Shown one piece after another: positions 43,109-52,105 of a stretch of DNA of 64,000 nucleotides. Under the pieces are notes generated by a model. It had not been told where the DNA came from and made no database searches. It saw only the letters and a program-made list of their open reading frames with translations. The stretch covers positions 172,816 through 236,815 of the forward strand of contig NZ_QTJU01000008.1 in assembly GCF_003412455.1 (NCBI RefSeq), written 5' to 3'. The number at the start of each line of letters is the position of its first letter. The stretch's first letter is position 1. The DNA comes from Deminuibacter soli (GTDB taxonomy: Bacteria; Bacteroidota; Bacteroidia; Chitinophagales; Chitinophagaceae). The translations under genes were made by a program, and so were the position numbers.

Positions 43109-43726
43109 TTAATTGTCGTCATCTTCGTCGTCATCATCATCTTCATCGTCGTCATCGAAGTCATCATCTTCGTCATCTTCAACAGAAGGATGGCTAACGG
43201 CGGTGGTGGGATCGACTGTGTCAGTATCCTCTTCATCGTCCAGGTCAACGGTATCGATGTCCTGGCTAACAGGTTTTTCGTCGTGTGCTTTAGGCGCTGT
43301 TTTTTTAGCGGCTTTTTTGGGAGCGGCTTTCTTTACTGCTTTTTTAGGAGCAGCTTTTTTGGCGGCCTTCACTGCTTTTTTAGCGGCTTTTGGTGCAGCT
43401 TTGGGAGCGGCTTTTTTAGCTGCCTTTGCGGCTTTAGGGGCAGCTTTTTTTGCGGCTTTCTTAGGTGCGGCCTTTTTAACAGCAGCTTTTTTAACAGCGG
43501 CTTTCTTCACCACTTTTTTGATTGCTTTTTTAGGAGCGGCTTTTTTTGCAGCCTTGGGAGCAGCTTTCTTAGCGGCTTTTTTTGCGGCCTTAACAGCCTT
43601 TTTAGGGGCTACTTTTTTGGCAGCTTTTTTAGCGGCTTTAGGCGCTGCCTTTTTAACGGCTGCTTTTTTCACAGCTGCCTTTTTGGGGGCAGCTTTTTTC
43701 GCAGCTTTCTTATTTGCTTTTGCCAT
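43109..43726 (-). CDS. histone H1-like Lys/Ala-rich protein with polyacidic tail
   Basis: The first about 147 of 205 residues are almost only Lys, Ala, Pro and Val in AAKKAAPKKA-type repeats, like eukaryotic H1 tails and the HC2-type bacterial histone-like proteins. Residues about 148-205 are Asp/Glu-rich (DLDDEEDTDTVD, then a long Asp run ending DDN). A polycation joined to a polyanion is unusual: the acidic tail could mask the basic part, tune DNA binding or act as a DNA mimic. The basic domain should bind DNA without sequence preference. Repeat length probably varies between strains. Confidence 0.85.
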   Translation of the reverse strand: MAKANKKAAKKAAPKKAAVKKAAVKKAAPKAAKKAAKKVAPKKAVKAAKKAAKKAAPKAAKKAAPKKAIKKVVKKAAVKKAAVKKAAPKKAAKKAAPKAAKAAKKAAPKAAPKAAKKAVKAAKKAAPKKAVKKAAPKKAAKKTAPKAHDEKPVSQDIDTVDLDDEEDTDTVDPTTAVSHPSVEDDEDDDFDDDDEDDDDDEDDDN

Positions 43727-44147
43727 GGGATGAGTTATTTAGTAAATATTAGTAGGAAAGTTAAAAACAGATTCGCATATTCAAGAATATAAATAGTAAT
43801 ATTTTTTTCCACCGTTTATTCTATTCACTGCATCAGCACTGGTTTATAGCGCATCGCGCAACATTCTATCACTTTTATCGTTTTGTAAATGCACCAATAT
43901 TGGACCGATATTTGACTATTGCACTATATCATTATCCATACTTCGTTATCGAAGCTATTTCCGTGCCACAACATTGATTTGCCATATCAACCAACGCCCC
44001 CTGAACCCTTCCATGCTTAATGCATGAATTGCTATGCCCCTTTACCGGTAAGGGTTTCAGCGATTCATTTGATTTCGTATTTAACCCTTTTGGCTTTCAA
44101 CCCTACGCTCGTGTAAAACCTAAACAACACCTTACACAGTACATTGT
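43727..44147. promoter_or_regulatory. 421-base divergent intergenic region
   Basis: No ORF is convincing. The AT-rich part next to the histone-like gene probably carries its promoter. Small hairpins occur at CTTCG/CGAAG (about 43939-43952), CATGC/GCATG (about 44012-44026) and CCTTTACCGGTAAGG (about 44038-44052). Nothing else was seen. Confidence 0.35.
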
Positions 44148-45656
44148 ATGATACAATTGAGGCAAATTATTGTTACCACATTTACCCGCATCTGTTCCCG
44201 ACAGCAGCAATGGCTGCTGCCGTTTTTTTGCATGGCGCTGCTTACTGTATCCGGCAGCAGCAAACTGGCTGCACAGCAACTGCAGGCTTTGCATGGTTCT
44301 CCCTTTGCAGGAAGCCTTTCTACCGATTATAACCCTGCCACCATTCTGGATGCCCCGTACCGCTGGGATATTACCCTGTTTGGGGTGCAGGGCAAAACCA
44401 TCACCAATGGTTTCCGGGTTACCAATTACAACCTGTTTAGCAATATTGACAGTGCCGATACAAAGGCTAAGCCCGGCTATTTCAGGCGCTACCTGCACGG
44501 CAGCTATTCCCTTAACCTGCTGCATGCGCAATACCGTATAGATCATAAGCAGGCCGTGAGTTTCGGCGTTAACCTGCGCAACTATGTTCATGGTTCATCC
44601 ACCCCGTTTTACTTCAATGGCTACTTCAAAAACTCGGTTGATTTTGTAAACCAGAACAGCAAAACACCCTACTATGGCGGCAATGCACAAACCAGCAGCT
44701 GGCTCGAATACAATTTCGGCTACGCCCGCATCCTGCACGAAAATGAAGTAGGCCGCTGGCAGGCAGGTGTGCAGCTGCGCATTATGAATGCGGTATCGGG
44801 CGCCAATTCACGCGTTAATAATATTGTGGTTACACCCGATAAAAACAGCGCGAACGATTATATCCTTTCGCAGGGCAACGGCTATTATGGCTACTCTGCC
44901 AACTATGACGCGCTCGACAGTAATCAATCATTCCGGACCAACTACCGCAACTTTTTACGCGGTACCAAATGGGGTGCAGGCATTGACCTGGGCGTGGAAT
45001 ATGTGCGTTATGCAGATGAATACAGCAGCAATTACAACCCCGGCAAAATGCCCGCAGAATACGACTGGAAAGTGGCTATATCACTGCTCGATCTTGGCCG
45101 CAACAGCTACAACTACGGCAAATACAGCATGGGCTTCAGCGGCTTCCAGGACAATGTGCAGGTAAGCAGGCTTGATTCCACTTTCTCGAAATACCACAAC
45201 CTGCGCCGGTTAAACGATAGCCTGCGTACCATTGTGAGTGGTTTTGATTCATTAAAAGGCGGCTTTACCATTAATAACCCTGCCCGTTTGCTGGTGAGTA
45301 TTGATAAAAGTCTGCCCAACAATTTTTACTTCAATGCCGAAGTGCAGCTGCAGTTCGCTTCTACACGCAGTTACTCGCGCATCAATACACGGGAGCTTAC
45401 CGCAATTGTGCTCACTCCACGCTGGGAAACCAAAACATGGGGTGTTTACCTGCCGGTACAATACACTACGGAAGGCAATACCTGGATAGGCATGGCGGTA
45501 AAGGCCGGCCCGCTGATTGTTGGCCTGCATAACCTTGCATGGCTGTTCAGCAAATCCGCATTGCCCAATGGCGGCGGTTACCTTGCCCTGCAGATACATC
45601 CATGGGGCAATCATGAAGATGACAACAGTTATCCTTGCCCGAGATATCCCAGATAA
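44148..45656 (+). CDS. DUF5723-type outer-membrane protein
   Basis: This 502-residue protein has a long signal segment (basic start, then LLPFFCMALLTVSGSSKLAAQ) and a body of alternating polar and aromatic strands (SYSLNLLHAQYRIDHKQAVSFGVNLRNYVHG, KWGAGIDLGVEYVRY), typical of a beta-barrel. DLGRNSYNYGKYSMGFSG and NPARLLVSIDKSLPNNFYFNAEVQLQF fit the DUF5723 pattern. Its function is unknown; it should sit in the outer membrane. Confidence 0.72.
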   Translation: MIQLRQIIVTTFTRICSRQQQWLLPFFCMALLTVSGSSKLAAQQLQALHGSPFAGSLSTDYNPATILDAPYRWDITLFGVQGKTITNGFRVTNYNLFSNIDSADTKAKPGYFRRYLHGSYSLNLLHAQYRIDHKQAVSFGVNLRNYVHGSSTPFYFNGYFKNSVDFVNQNSKTPYYGGNAQTSSWLEYNFGYARILHENEVGRWQAGVQLRIMNAVSGANSRVNNIVVTPDKNSANDYILSQGNGYYGYSANYDALDSNQSFRTNYRNFLRGTKWGAGIDLGVEYVRYADEYSSNYNPGKMPAEYDWKVAISLLDLGRNSYNYGKYSMGFSGFQDNVQVSRLDSTFSKYHNLRRLNDSLRTIVSGFDSLKGGFTINNPARLLVSIDKSLPNNFYFNAEVQLQFASTRSYSRINTRELTAIVLTPRWETKTWGVYLPVQYTTEGNTWIGMAVKAGPLIVGLHNLAWLFSKSALPNGGGYLALQIHPWGNHEDDNSYPCPRYPR

Positions 45657-45701
45657 TACTTCTAATTTTTCAATAAATTTTGAAATTTCAGAAACACAGT
45701 T

Positions 45702-45709
45702 TAGTTTTG
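45702..45709 (+). promoter_or_regulatory. -7 element 4 bases ahead of the GbsR start codon
   Basis: TAGTTTTG matches TAnnTTTG, with a TTTTG at 45678-45682 spaced 19 bases upstream, a good -33/-7 pair. The start site would coincide with the ATG at 45714, implying a leaderless transcript. Confidence 0.55.
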
Positions 45710-45713
45710 AGCC

Positions 45714-46220
45714 ATGAAGTTGCAGGAAGCAAAACAACAATTTATTCAGAGCTGGGGTGTTTTAGGAAACCAATGGGGTATTAACCGTACGATGGCGCAG
45801 GTGCACGCATTGCTGCTGATTTCCGAGGCGCCTTTAAGTACAGATGATGTAATGGAGCAACTCAACATCAGCCGTGGTAATGCCAACCTCAATATCCGCG
45901 AACTGATGGATTGGGGCCTGGTAGAAAAGATGATTGTTCCCGGTGACAGGAAGGAGTATTTTGTTGCCGACAAAGACATCTGGCAGGTTGCTACCCGCAT
46001 TATGGCGCAGCGCAAAAAACGCGAACTCGATCCCATGCTGAAGGTACTGAACCAGCTGCAGGAAGTAGAGGGCGACAAAAAAGACCCGGCTATCAAATCG
46101 TTTACAGAAACCATCGGCAACATCCGCAAATTTGCCGGTCATGCCGAAAAAACCATCGATACCATTATCAAAGCAGAAGAGAACTGGTTTCTCAACAGCT
46201 TTATCAAATTCTTTAAATAA
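45714..46220 (+). CDS. GbsR/MarR-family transcriptional regulator
   Basis: The 168-residue protein has a winged helix at about 25-90 (HALLLISEAPLSTDDVMEQLNISRGNANLNIRELMDWGLVEKMIVPGDRKEYFVAD), the form seen in GbsR-type MarR relatives. A helical C-terminus with charged residues follows (dimerisation). Members repress neighbouring or distant genes, often in osmoadaptation or envelope control. No glycine-betaine genes are here, so the target is not known. The promoter places the start site next to the ATG. Confidence 0.85.
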   Translation: MKLQEAKQQFIQSWGVLGNQWGINRTMAQVHALLLISEAPLSTDDVMEQLNISRGNANLNIRELMDWGLVEKMIVPGDRKEYFVADKDIWQVATRIMAQRKKRELDPMLKVLNQLQEVEGDKKDPAIKSFTETIGNIRKFAGHAEKTIDTIIKAEENWFLNSFIKFFK

Positions 46221-46227
46221 TGGTTTA

Positions 46228-46258
46228 ATGGCCGGATGGCTTGATGGTTTCCGGCCAT
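46228..46258. repeat. perfect 9-bp inverted repeat after the GbsR gene
   Basis: ATGGCCGGA (46228-46236) and TCCGGCCAT (46250-46258) pair over 13 bases. No T-tract follows, so it is a weak terminator candidate. Confidence 0.4.
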
Positions 46259-46369
46259 CACTCCCAATTTTCATGTCCCGATTTTCGTTTCGCTATTTAC
46301 GACTGACAACTCACACTCACGATTCCCGTCCCTGTTGGTTATTTGCACGTAATTTGATACCTTGTTTGT

Positions 46370-46738
46370 ATGAATAGCGCTAAAAATACCGTGGTGCTGG
46401 GTGCTTCGCCCAATCCCCAGCGATACAGCTACCTGGCTGTAAGCCGCCTCAAGGCATTGGGATACCCGGTTACCGCGATCGGTAAAAAAGAAGGGCAGAT
46501 AGGCGATGTAAGCGTTATTACCGATCATCCTGCCCTCACCGGTACCGACACTGTGACTATGTACCTGGGCCCTGCCAACCAGCGTGCCTATTATGAATAC
46601 ATTTTGTCCCTGCATCCCAAACGCATCATCTTTAACCCTGGTGCCGAAAACGAAGAACTGGCCAAACTAGCCGAAGAAAACGGCATTGAAGCCATGTATG
46701 CCTGTACCCTTGTGCTGCTTGGCACAGGGCAGTATTAG
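46370..46738 (+). CDS. CoA-binding domain protein (CoA_binding_2)
   Basis: This 122-residue Rossmann-fold protein opens NTVVLGASPNPQRYSYLAVSRLKALGYPV, then VSVITDHPAL and RIIFNPGAENEELAKLAEENGIEAMYACTLVLLGTGQY. The pattern matches the small YccU-like CoA-binding family. Function in cells is not settled. Confidence 0.87.
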   Translation: MNSAKNTVVLGASPNPQRYSYLAVSRLKALGYPVTAIGKKEGQIGDVSVITDHPALTGTDTVTMYLGPANQRAYYEYILSLHPKRIIFNPGAENEELAKLAEENGIEAMYACTLVLLGTGQY

Positions 46739-46837
46739 GGCTGAAATGCCCGGTTTTCCACGCTTGTGCATAAGAACACAATTATTTAATGCGGATTTCC
46801 AGCAGTTAATTACGTAACTTCAGAAAACCTCATAAAT

Positions 46838-47311
46838 ATGCGTTGGAGAAAATTCAATGGAGAATCCATCCAGCTTCCTATCAAAGATGCAGTAGAAGAG
46901 GCCATAAAAAAAGAAGCAGAAAAAGGTACACGCCTGAAGGTTTGTATTGGTACCGACAGCCAGGTAAAAGGTAGTGAAACGGAATTTGCAACAGTAATTG
47001 TGTTTCTGCGCGAGCACAATGGTGGCTTTATGTACATCCACAACGAAAAAACAACTCACAAGTACAACATCAAGGAAAGAATGCTGGTAGAAGTAGCCAA
47101 AAGCATTGAAATTGCTTACGAGCTATGCAACCTGTTTATTGCCTATGATGTAGACATGGAGGTACATGCTGACATTAATACCAATCCGCAGTTCAAAAGT
47201 AATGATGCCCTGCGCGAAGCGATGGGCTACATCCTGGGTATGGGCTTTGCCTTTAAAGCCAAACCCGAAGCATTTGCCAGCAGCTGCTGCGCAGATAAAG
47301 TGGTAAACTAA
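46838..47311 (+). CDS. YkuK/DUF458-type RNase H-like protein
   Basis: The 157-residue protein has VCIGTDSQVKGSETEFATVIVFL (about 35-57), IAYDVDMEVHADINTNPQFKSND (about 106-128) and a GMGFAFKAKPEAFASSCCADKVV end, typical of DUF458. The fold is RNase H-like with possible acidic catalytic residues (D40, D112). Its role is unknown. Confidence 0.85.
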   Translation: MRWRKFNGESIQLPIKDAVEEAIKKEAEKGTRLKVCIGTDSQVKGSETEFATVIVFLREHNGGFMYIHNEKTTHKYNIKERMLVEVAKSIEIAYELCNLFIAYDVDMEVHADINTNPQFKSNDALREAMGYILGMGFAFKAKPEAFASSCCADKVVN

Positions 47312-47326
47312 ATTTACCCGGTGCAA

Positions 47327-47366
47327 CGTTTTATTACAGGCAATCATCAATGCTTGTAATAAAACG
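47327..47366 (+). promoter_or_regulatory. strong hairpin just ahead of the first lipoprotein gene
   Basis: CGTTTTATTACAGGCA (47327-47342) and TGCTTGTAATAAAACG (47351-47366) pair over 16 bp with one G-U pair and an 8-base loop. The stem ends 5 bases before the ATG. It can hide the start region or act as a terminator for the upstream gene, though no T-tract follows. The second lipoprotein gene has a weaker version. Confidence 0.65.
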
Positions 47367-47371
47367 ATTGT

Positions 47372-47803
47372 ATGCAACTCCTCAAAACACTACTATTCAT
47401 TGCAGCGCCGGTATTGCTTGCCGTTGCCTGCAATAAGGATCACCTGTCTGATAAATCTATCAACGACTTCAACACGCAAACCGGCTCCTGGCGCAGGATA
47501 GGCTATGCCAGCGAAGCAGGCAGGTATGTTTTTACCCCGCTTAACGAGCCTTTTTACATACAGCTGATGCCCAACGGGCGTTGCATATTCAGTACAGATA
47601 CCTCAAAAGAATGCGGCACCTGGCAACTCAAAGATTCTACATCACGCCAAATATTGCTGGTGCAACTTGCCGGCAAACCGGAATGGAGCAGTTATATAGG
47701 GTACCAGCACGATACGCTGACACTTGCCCCCCTTTACGGAATTAATGCCGAGATCAGTTACTACCTGCACGCTGACCACACGGCAACGCCCTGCCCACAA
47801 TAA
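47372..47803 (+). CDS. lipoprotein, first of a tandem pair
   Basis: This 143-residue protein has a lipoprotein signal (MQLLKTLLFIAAPVLLAVAC). The mature part has SGSWRRIGYASEAGRY-type sequence, IFSTDTSKECGTWQLKDS and a terminal HTATPCPQ. Two Cys beyond the lipobox (ECGTW and TPCPQ) are shared with the next gene and could form a disulfide. The sequence is short of known domains, although GTWQLKDS recalls lipocalin-like small Bacteroidota lipoproteins. It should be anchored in the envelope. Confidence 0.75.
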   Translation: MQLLKTLLFIAAPVLLAVACNKDHLSDKSINDFNTQTGSWRRIGYASEAGRYVFTPLNEPFYIQLMPNGRCIFSTDTSKECGTWQLKDSTSRQILLVQLAGKPEWSSYIGYQHDTLTLAPLYGINAEISYYLHADHTATPCPQ

Positions 47804-47846
47804 TTACCGGCCCATGCAACGCTTACTGTTTATTTTACATCAGCAC

Positions 47847-47885
47847 TGTAATAAAACGATTGTATGCAACTCCTTAAAACACTGT
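47847..47885 (+). repeat. repeated 5' region from the tandem duplication
   Basis: TGTAATAAAACGATTGTATG followed by CAACTCCT is the same, apart from single changes later on, as the sequence at 47355-47393 ahead of the first lipoprotein gene. The duplicated unit thus includes the leader as well as the gene. Confidence 0.75.
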
Positions 47886-48298
47886 TACCCCTTGCACTGC
47901 CGGCATTGCTTGCCGTTGCCTGCCATAAAGATGAAGCCGATGATATCATCCACGACCCGGCGCTGCAAAGCGGCTCCTGGCGCATAATTGGTTCTTCAGG
48001 CGGCATCGGAGGATTCCCGTTTACCGCTTACGCAGGCAAGCCCTTTTACCTGCAATTCAATGCAGGCAACGGCTATACCTTCAGTACGGATACTTCGCAG
48101 TTATGCGGCACCTGGGAGGTAAAGGATACACTGCAAGTGGCGCTGCTGATTACCAAAACTTCCGCGACGGATTATCCGCAACGGTCCGTTATTTCCATGC
48201 GCCACGATACACTAACCTTAACCGGTTACGATTACACGGATGCGCAAACAGCCTATTATGTACATTCCAGTCACCAGGCACAACCCTGCCCGCAATAA
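47864..48298 (+). CDS. lipoprotein, second of a tandem pair
   Basis: This 144-residue paralogue of the preceding gene shares the signal (MQLLKTLLPLALPALLAVAC), the SGSWR start of the domain, FSTDTSQLCGTWEVKD, a MRHDTLTLTGYD strand and the QPCPQ end. The middle part has diverged, so the copies are no longer recent. The leader sequence was duplicated with the gene. Function is unknown. Confidence 0.75.
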   Translation: MQLLKTLLPLALPALLAVACHKDEADDIIHDPALQSGSWRIIGSSGGIGGFPFTAYAGKPFYLQFNAGNGYTFSTDTSQLCGTWEVKDTLQVALLITKTSATDYPQRSVISMRHDTLTLTGYDYTDAQTAYYVHSSHQAQPCPQ

Positions 48299-48326
48299 CG
48301 CTTGTTGCAGCTATACTATAAAAACA

Positions 48327-48349
48327 AAAGCCGGCTTGCAGCCGGCTTT
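48327..48349. terminator. bidirectional terminator between lipoprotein and purH genes
   Basis: AAAGCCGGC and GCCGGCTTT pair over a 5-base loop (TTGCA). A or T runs lie on both sides; T-rich sequence follows on the minus strand, serving purH. Confidence 0.85.
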
Positions 48350-48380
48350 GTTGTATCTGTATGGATAAACGCTTTTTATA

Positions 48381-49910
48381 TTAGTGTTTGAAATGACGCA
48401 TGCCTGTCATCACCAGCACCATGTTATTTTCCACGCAATAGGCAATGCTGTCTTTATCACGCACAGAACCGCCCGGCTGAATAATTACTTCCACACCAGC
48501 CGCATGCGCCATTTGCACACAGTCGTTAAAGGGGAAAAATGCATCAGAAGCCATTACTGCACCTTTCAGGTCGAAGTTGAACTGTTTGGCTTTGTCCAGC
48601 GCCTGGCGCAGGGCATCGATACGGCTGGTTTGGCCACAGCCTTTACCCACCAGCTGTTTGTCTTTCACCAGTGCAATGGCGTTGCTTTTTAAATGCTTGC
48701 AGATGATGTTTGCAAACACCAGGTTGGCTTTTTCATCTTCGGTAGCTGTTCTGCCGCCTTCTTCTTTCCATTCCTGGAAATTGCCCTTATCGGTATCCTG
48801 CACCAGTGTACCGTTGAGCAGTGATTTGTACTGGCTGCCGGCAGTGGCTTTCAGTTCTTTCAGCTGCAGCAGAATGCGGTTCTTTTTGCTTTTCAGTACC
48901 TGCAGTGCATCTTCATCAAATGCAGGTGCAATGAGCACTTCAAAGAATATTTCGTTGATGGCTTCAGCTGTAGCCTTGTCAACCGTGCCATTGGTTACCA
49001 GCACACCGCCGAATGCACTTTCAGGGTCGCCTGACAGGGCTGCATCCCAGGCGGTTTTCACGGCATTTCTTGCTGCCACGCCACATACATTGGTGTGTTT
49101 GATAATGGCAAACACAGTGTCTTTACCGGCTGCGGGCGCTTCAAATTCAGTGATCAGCTGAACGGCAGCATCCACATCTACCAGGTTATTGTAAGAGAGT
49201 TCTTTACCATTCAGCTGGGTAAACAGCTGTGTTAAATCGCCATAGAAAACAGCCTGCTGGTGCGGGTTTTCACCGTAACGCAGCGACTGCTGTGTTTTTT
49301 GCTGTACGGTTTGAATGGCTTTATCTGCGTTGAAATAATTGCTGATGGCAATATCGTACTGCATCACAATTTCAAAGGCTTTTGCAGCAAAGGCTTTACG
49401 CTGTTCGATAGTGGTAGTGCCTTCCTGGCTGTTCAGCAATTGCTCCAGCTGAGCGTAATCGTCTTTGGCGGCCACCACTACCAGGTCTTTGAAGTTTTTG
49501 GCAGCAGCGCGTATCATGGAAGGTCCGCCGATATCAATTTTCTCGATGATGGCTTTTTCTTCGGTAGTGCTGGCCAGTGTTTCTTCAAAAGGATACAGGT
49601 CAACAATCACCAGGTCTATTTCAGGAATGTTGTATTGTTTCATTTCCTGCAGGTCCTGCGGCTCATAACGCCTGCCCAGGATACCGCCAAATACAGCGGG
49701 GTGCAGGGTTTTAACGCGGCCGCCAAGAATGGAAGGATACGTGGTTAAACTTTCAACCGGCACGCAGGGCAAACCCAGGTCTTCAATAAATTTCTGTGTT
49801 CCGCCGGTAGAGTAAATGGTGATACCCAGGCGGTTTAACGTTTGCACAATAGGCGCCAGGCCGTCTTTATAGAAAACAGAAATGAGGGCAGACTGGATTT
49901 TTTTTTGCAT
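48381..49910 (-). CDS. purH: bifunctional AICAR transformylase/IMP cyclohydrolase
   Basis: The 509-residue protein has the MGS-like IMP cyclohydrolase domain (about 1-190; ITIYSTGGTQKFIEDLG and GGRVKTLHPAVFGGILGRR) and the AICAR transformylase domain with the catalytic KHTNVCG motif (about 266-272) and SDAFFPFNDCV. It completes the last two steps of IMP synthesis in the cytoplasm. Length and motifs are normal. Confidence 0.96.
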   Translation of the reverse strand: MQKKIQSALISVFYKDGLAPIVQTLNRLGITIYSTGGTQKFIEDLGLPCVPVESLTTYPSILGGRVKTLHPAVFGGILGRRYEPQDLQEMKQYNIPEIDLVIVDLYPFEETLASTTEEKAIIEKIDIGGPSMIRAAAKNFKDLVVVAAKDDYAQLEQLLNSQEGTTTIEQRKAFAAKAFEIVMQYDIAISNYFNADKAIQTVQQKTQQSLRYGENPHQQAVFYGDLTQLFTQLNGKELSYNNLVDVDAAVQLITEFEAPAAGKDTVFAIIKHTNVCGVAARNAVKTAWDAALSGDPESAFGGVLVTNGTVDKATAEAINEIFFEVLIAPAFDEDALQVLKSKKNRILLQLKELKATAGSQYKSLLNGTLVQDTDKGNFQEWKEEGGRTATEDEKANLVFANIICKHLKSNAIALVKDKQLVGKGCGQTSRIDALRQALDKAKQFNFDLKGAVMASDAFFPFNDCVQMAHAAGVEVIIQPGGSVRDKDSIAYCVENNMVLVMTGMRHFKH

Positions 49911-49969
49911 GACTGTATATTATAGTTGTTTAACCAATTGAATGCGCGGCTGTTAGCAGGGGTTACTGT

Positions 49970-52045
49970 TCACAGGGATGCTACAAAAGCGCCTTGTTCA
50001 GGAACAGAATGAAAGCGCAAATGTAGGCTGTCGCAATCTTTTTTCCATTTTTGTATTTTCCACAGCGGGTTACTGCTGTCGAAAACCAGTTGTTTGCAGT
50101 GAAACCATTGCTGCAGCTGGGCTACAGTGCAATGCGGGCTGTTAGAAAGGATGAGAATATCCACACTATAATTGCCTGTAAACGAATCAACTTTAAAGTC
50201 TGCCGGTAAAAACCCGATGATTTTGCCGTGGTACCGGTATAAAAAATGCCTCAGCACATGGGTTTCATCAATACCCAGCTGGGTATGTGCAGGCAGCAGT
50301 ACCGATTGCTGCAACTGGTGGTTGATGGTTACTGCCGCATCACACTTCAGCCAGCTGGTACGGCCGGTGACCAATTCTGCAGCAGCTGTTCCGGGAATAT
50401 TGTACACCACCATGTATTGCTGCCGCAAACTATGCCAGCGGAAACCGGTTTGTACCAATGCGAGTAGCACCAAACCTGCCACGGCCGGCAGCAACAAATT
50501 TCTCCTGGCAAACAGCAGCGCTGCGGCTGCCAGCAACACCACTGCAAACCACAGCAGCAATTCTGCATGGTATACATGCACCTGGCTGATGCGTGCAAAA
50601 GGCAACTGCCCCAAGCGCGCCACCAGTGCATTCATCAGCATTACCAGCCAGCCAATGGCCTTACCGCACCACACCGCCAGCGGGGTAATGCACTGCACCA
50701 GTAACAGCAGCAGTTCTCCATATAATACAATACCCGACAAGGGCACTACCAGCAGGTTGCTGAATAAAAACAACAAAGGAAACTGGTGAAAATAAAACAA
50801 TACCAGCGGCAGCGTAAGCACCTGCGCGGCAATGCTCAGCGCCATCAGCTGCCAGATATTTTTCACCAGCCGGTTTTGCGGCAGCACCCAATGACTGATG
50901 GGTTTGTAAAACAGTGCAATGCCCAGCACTGCAGCGTACGATAGCTGGAAACCCACATCCCATAAACAAAAGGGATCGTACAGCAACAGGCAACAGGCCG
51001 AAGCTGCAAGATTATTGTACGGGCTGTTGACGCGCCCCAGCATGCCTGCCACGGTAATAAACGAAAACATGAGCGCAGCACGCACCACTGATGCGCCGGC
51101 ACCTGCCAGCAATGTAAACAGCCACAGCACCACCAGCACAAGCACGCCGCGCAGCAGGCGCTGCCAGGGTTTGCGCCGCAGGAAAAATAAGGCACCCATG
51201 AGTACACCGTACAGCATGCCCAGGTGCAAACCGCTGATGGCAATAATATGCACCAGCCCTGTATCGCTGTAGCTTTGCAGCAGGGTTTTATCCAAATCGT
51301 TGCGATAGCCGATCAGCAATGCTTCTGCCAGCGCGCTTTCGGCTTTGCCGGGAATGCGGTTCTGCAGCAAACGCACCACACTGCCCTGCATGCGGTACAA
51401 ATACTGTTGTACCAGGCTGGTATGGCCGGGTGGCAGCACTACATAATCTTTTCTTTGCAGCCATACCTGGTGGTACATGTTTTGAAAAGCACAATAACGA
51501 CTGTAGTCAAACCCGCCTGGGTTACCGCTGTTCTGCACACGTTGCAGCGATCGTGTAAACAGCAGCCGGCTGCCAGTCTGCAGCGGGGTGGTTGCGCTGT
51601 CTTTTTGCAGGTACAGGCATAGTTTGCCGGTGGTTGCTTCCCACCCCCGTTTGGTTTTAATACCCAGCACACGGGCAGTGGCGGTATAACTGGTTTGTTT
51701 TAATACAGGCGGTTCAATTATTTCAACATATAGTGTGTTGCCGGGTTGGTACAGGTGTCCAAACCAGTTGTTTTTATTGCGTACATCTTTGCAATACACC
51801 ACGGCACAGCCTGCCAGCAGCAGCAACAGTAATATACCTGTGCCCTGCAGCCATGTATACCGGTAACGCATTACCATGGGCAGGCGAACAAACAGCAACA
51901 GCAGTAACAGCAACAATAAGGAAGCACCCAGCAAGAGCCAGGCTGGCAGGGGCATGTACCATTGCAGTACAATACCTGCAATAAACGCAGGCGCTATTTT
52001 AACAAATGGCTGTGTTTGAATGGTGGCGGTAATTCCGGTTAGCAT
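49970..52045 (-). CDS. comEC: ComEC/Rec2-family DNA uptake channel protein
   Basis: The 691-residue membrane protein has an N-terminal DUF4131-like part (about 30-180), the competence domain with HIIAISGLHLGMLYGVLMG (about 268-286) and more than eight membrane segments up to about 520. The C-terminal 150 residues lack the HxHxDH motif of the metallo-beta-lactamase domain found in longer ComEC proteins. ComEC forms the channel for single-stranded DNA across the inner membrane. Whether this host is naturally transformable cannot be told from the gene alone. Confidence 0.88.
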   Translation of the reverse strand: MLTGITATIQTQPFVKIAPAFIAGIVLQWYMPLPAWLLLGASLLLLLLLLLFVRLPMVMRYRYTWLQGTGILLLLLLAGCAVVYCKDVRNKNNWFGHLYQPGNTLYVEIIEPPVLKQTSYTATARVLGIKTKRGWEATTGKLCLYLQKDSATTPLQTGSRLLFTRSLQRVQNSGNPGGFDYSRYCAFQNMYHQVWLQRKDYVVLPPGHTSLVQQYLYRMQGSVVRLLQNRIPGKAESALAEALLIGYRNDLDKTLLQSYSDTGLVHIIAISGLHLGMLYGVLMGALFFLRRKPWQRLLRGVLVLVVLWLFTLLAGAGASVVRAALMFSFITVAGMLGRVNSPYNNLAASACCLLLYDPFCLWDVGFQLSYAAVLGIALFYKPISHWVLPQNRLVKNIWQLMALSIAAQVLTLPLVLFYFHQFPLLFLFSNLLVVPLSGIVLYGELLLLLVQCITPLAVWCGKAIGWLVMLMNALVARLGQLPFARISQVHVYHAELLLWFAVVLLAAAALLFARRNLLLPAVAGLVLLALVQTGFRWHSLRQQYMVVYNIPGTAAAELVTGRTSWLKCDAAVTINHQLQQSVLLPAHTQLGIDETHVLRHFLYRYHGKIIGFLPADFKVDSFTGNYSVDILILSNSPHCTVAQLQQWFHCKQLVFDSSNPLWKIQKWKKDCDSLHLRFHSVPEQGAFVASL

Positions 52046-52105
52046 AGATAAATGTAACCAACACCGGCAGATTTGTCAAGTCGGTTTGTATGCTATCTTC
52101 GCTCC

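Noticed and set aside
43113..43733. Long plus-strand ORF rich in Ser, Ala and Phe opposite the histone-like gene
   Set aside because: It is the mirror of Lys/Ala/Asp codon repeats; low complexity on the opposite strand keeps the frame open by chance.
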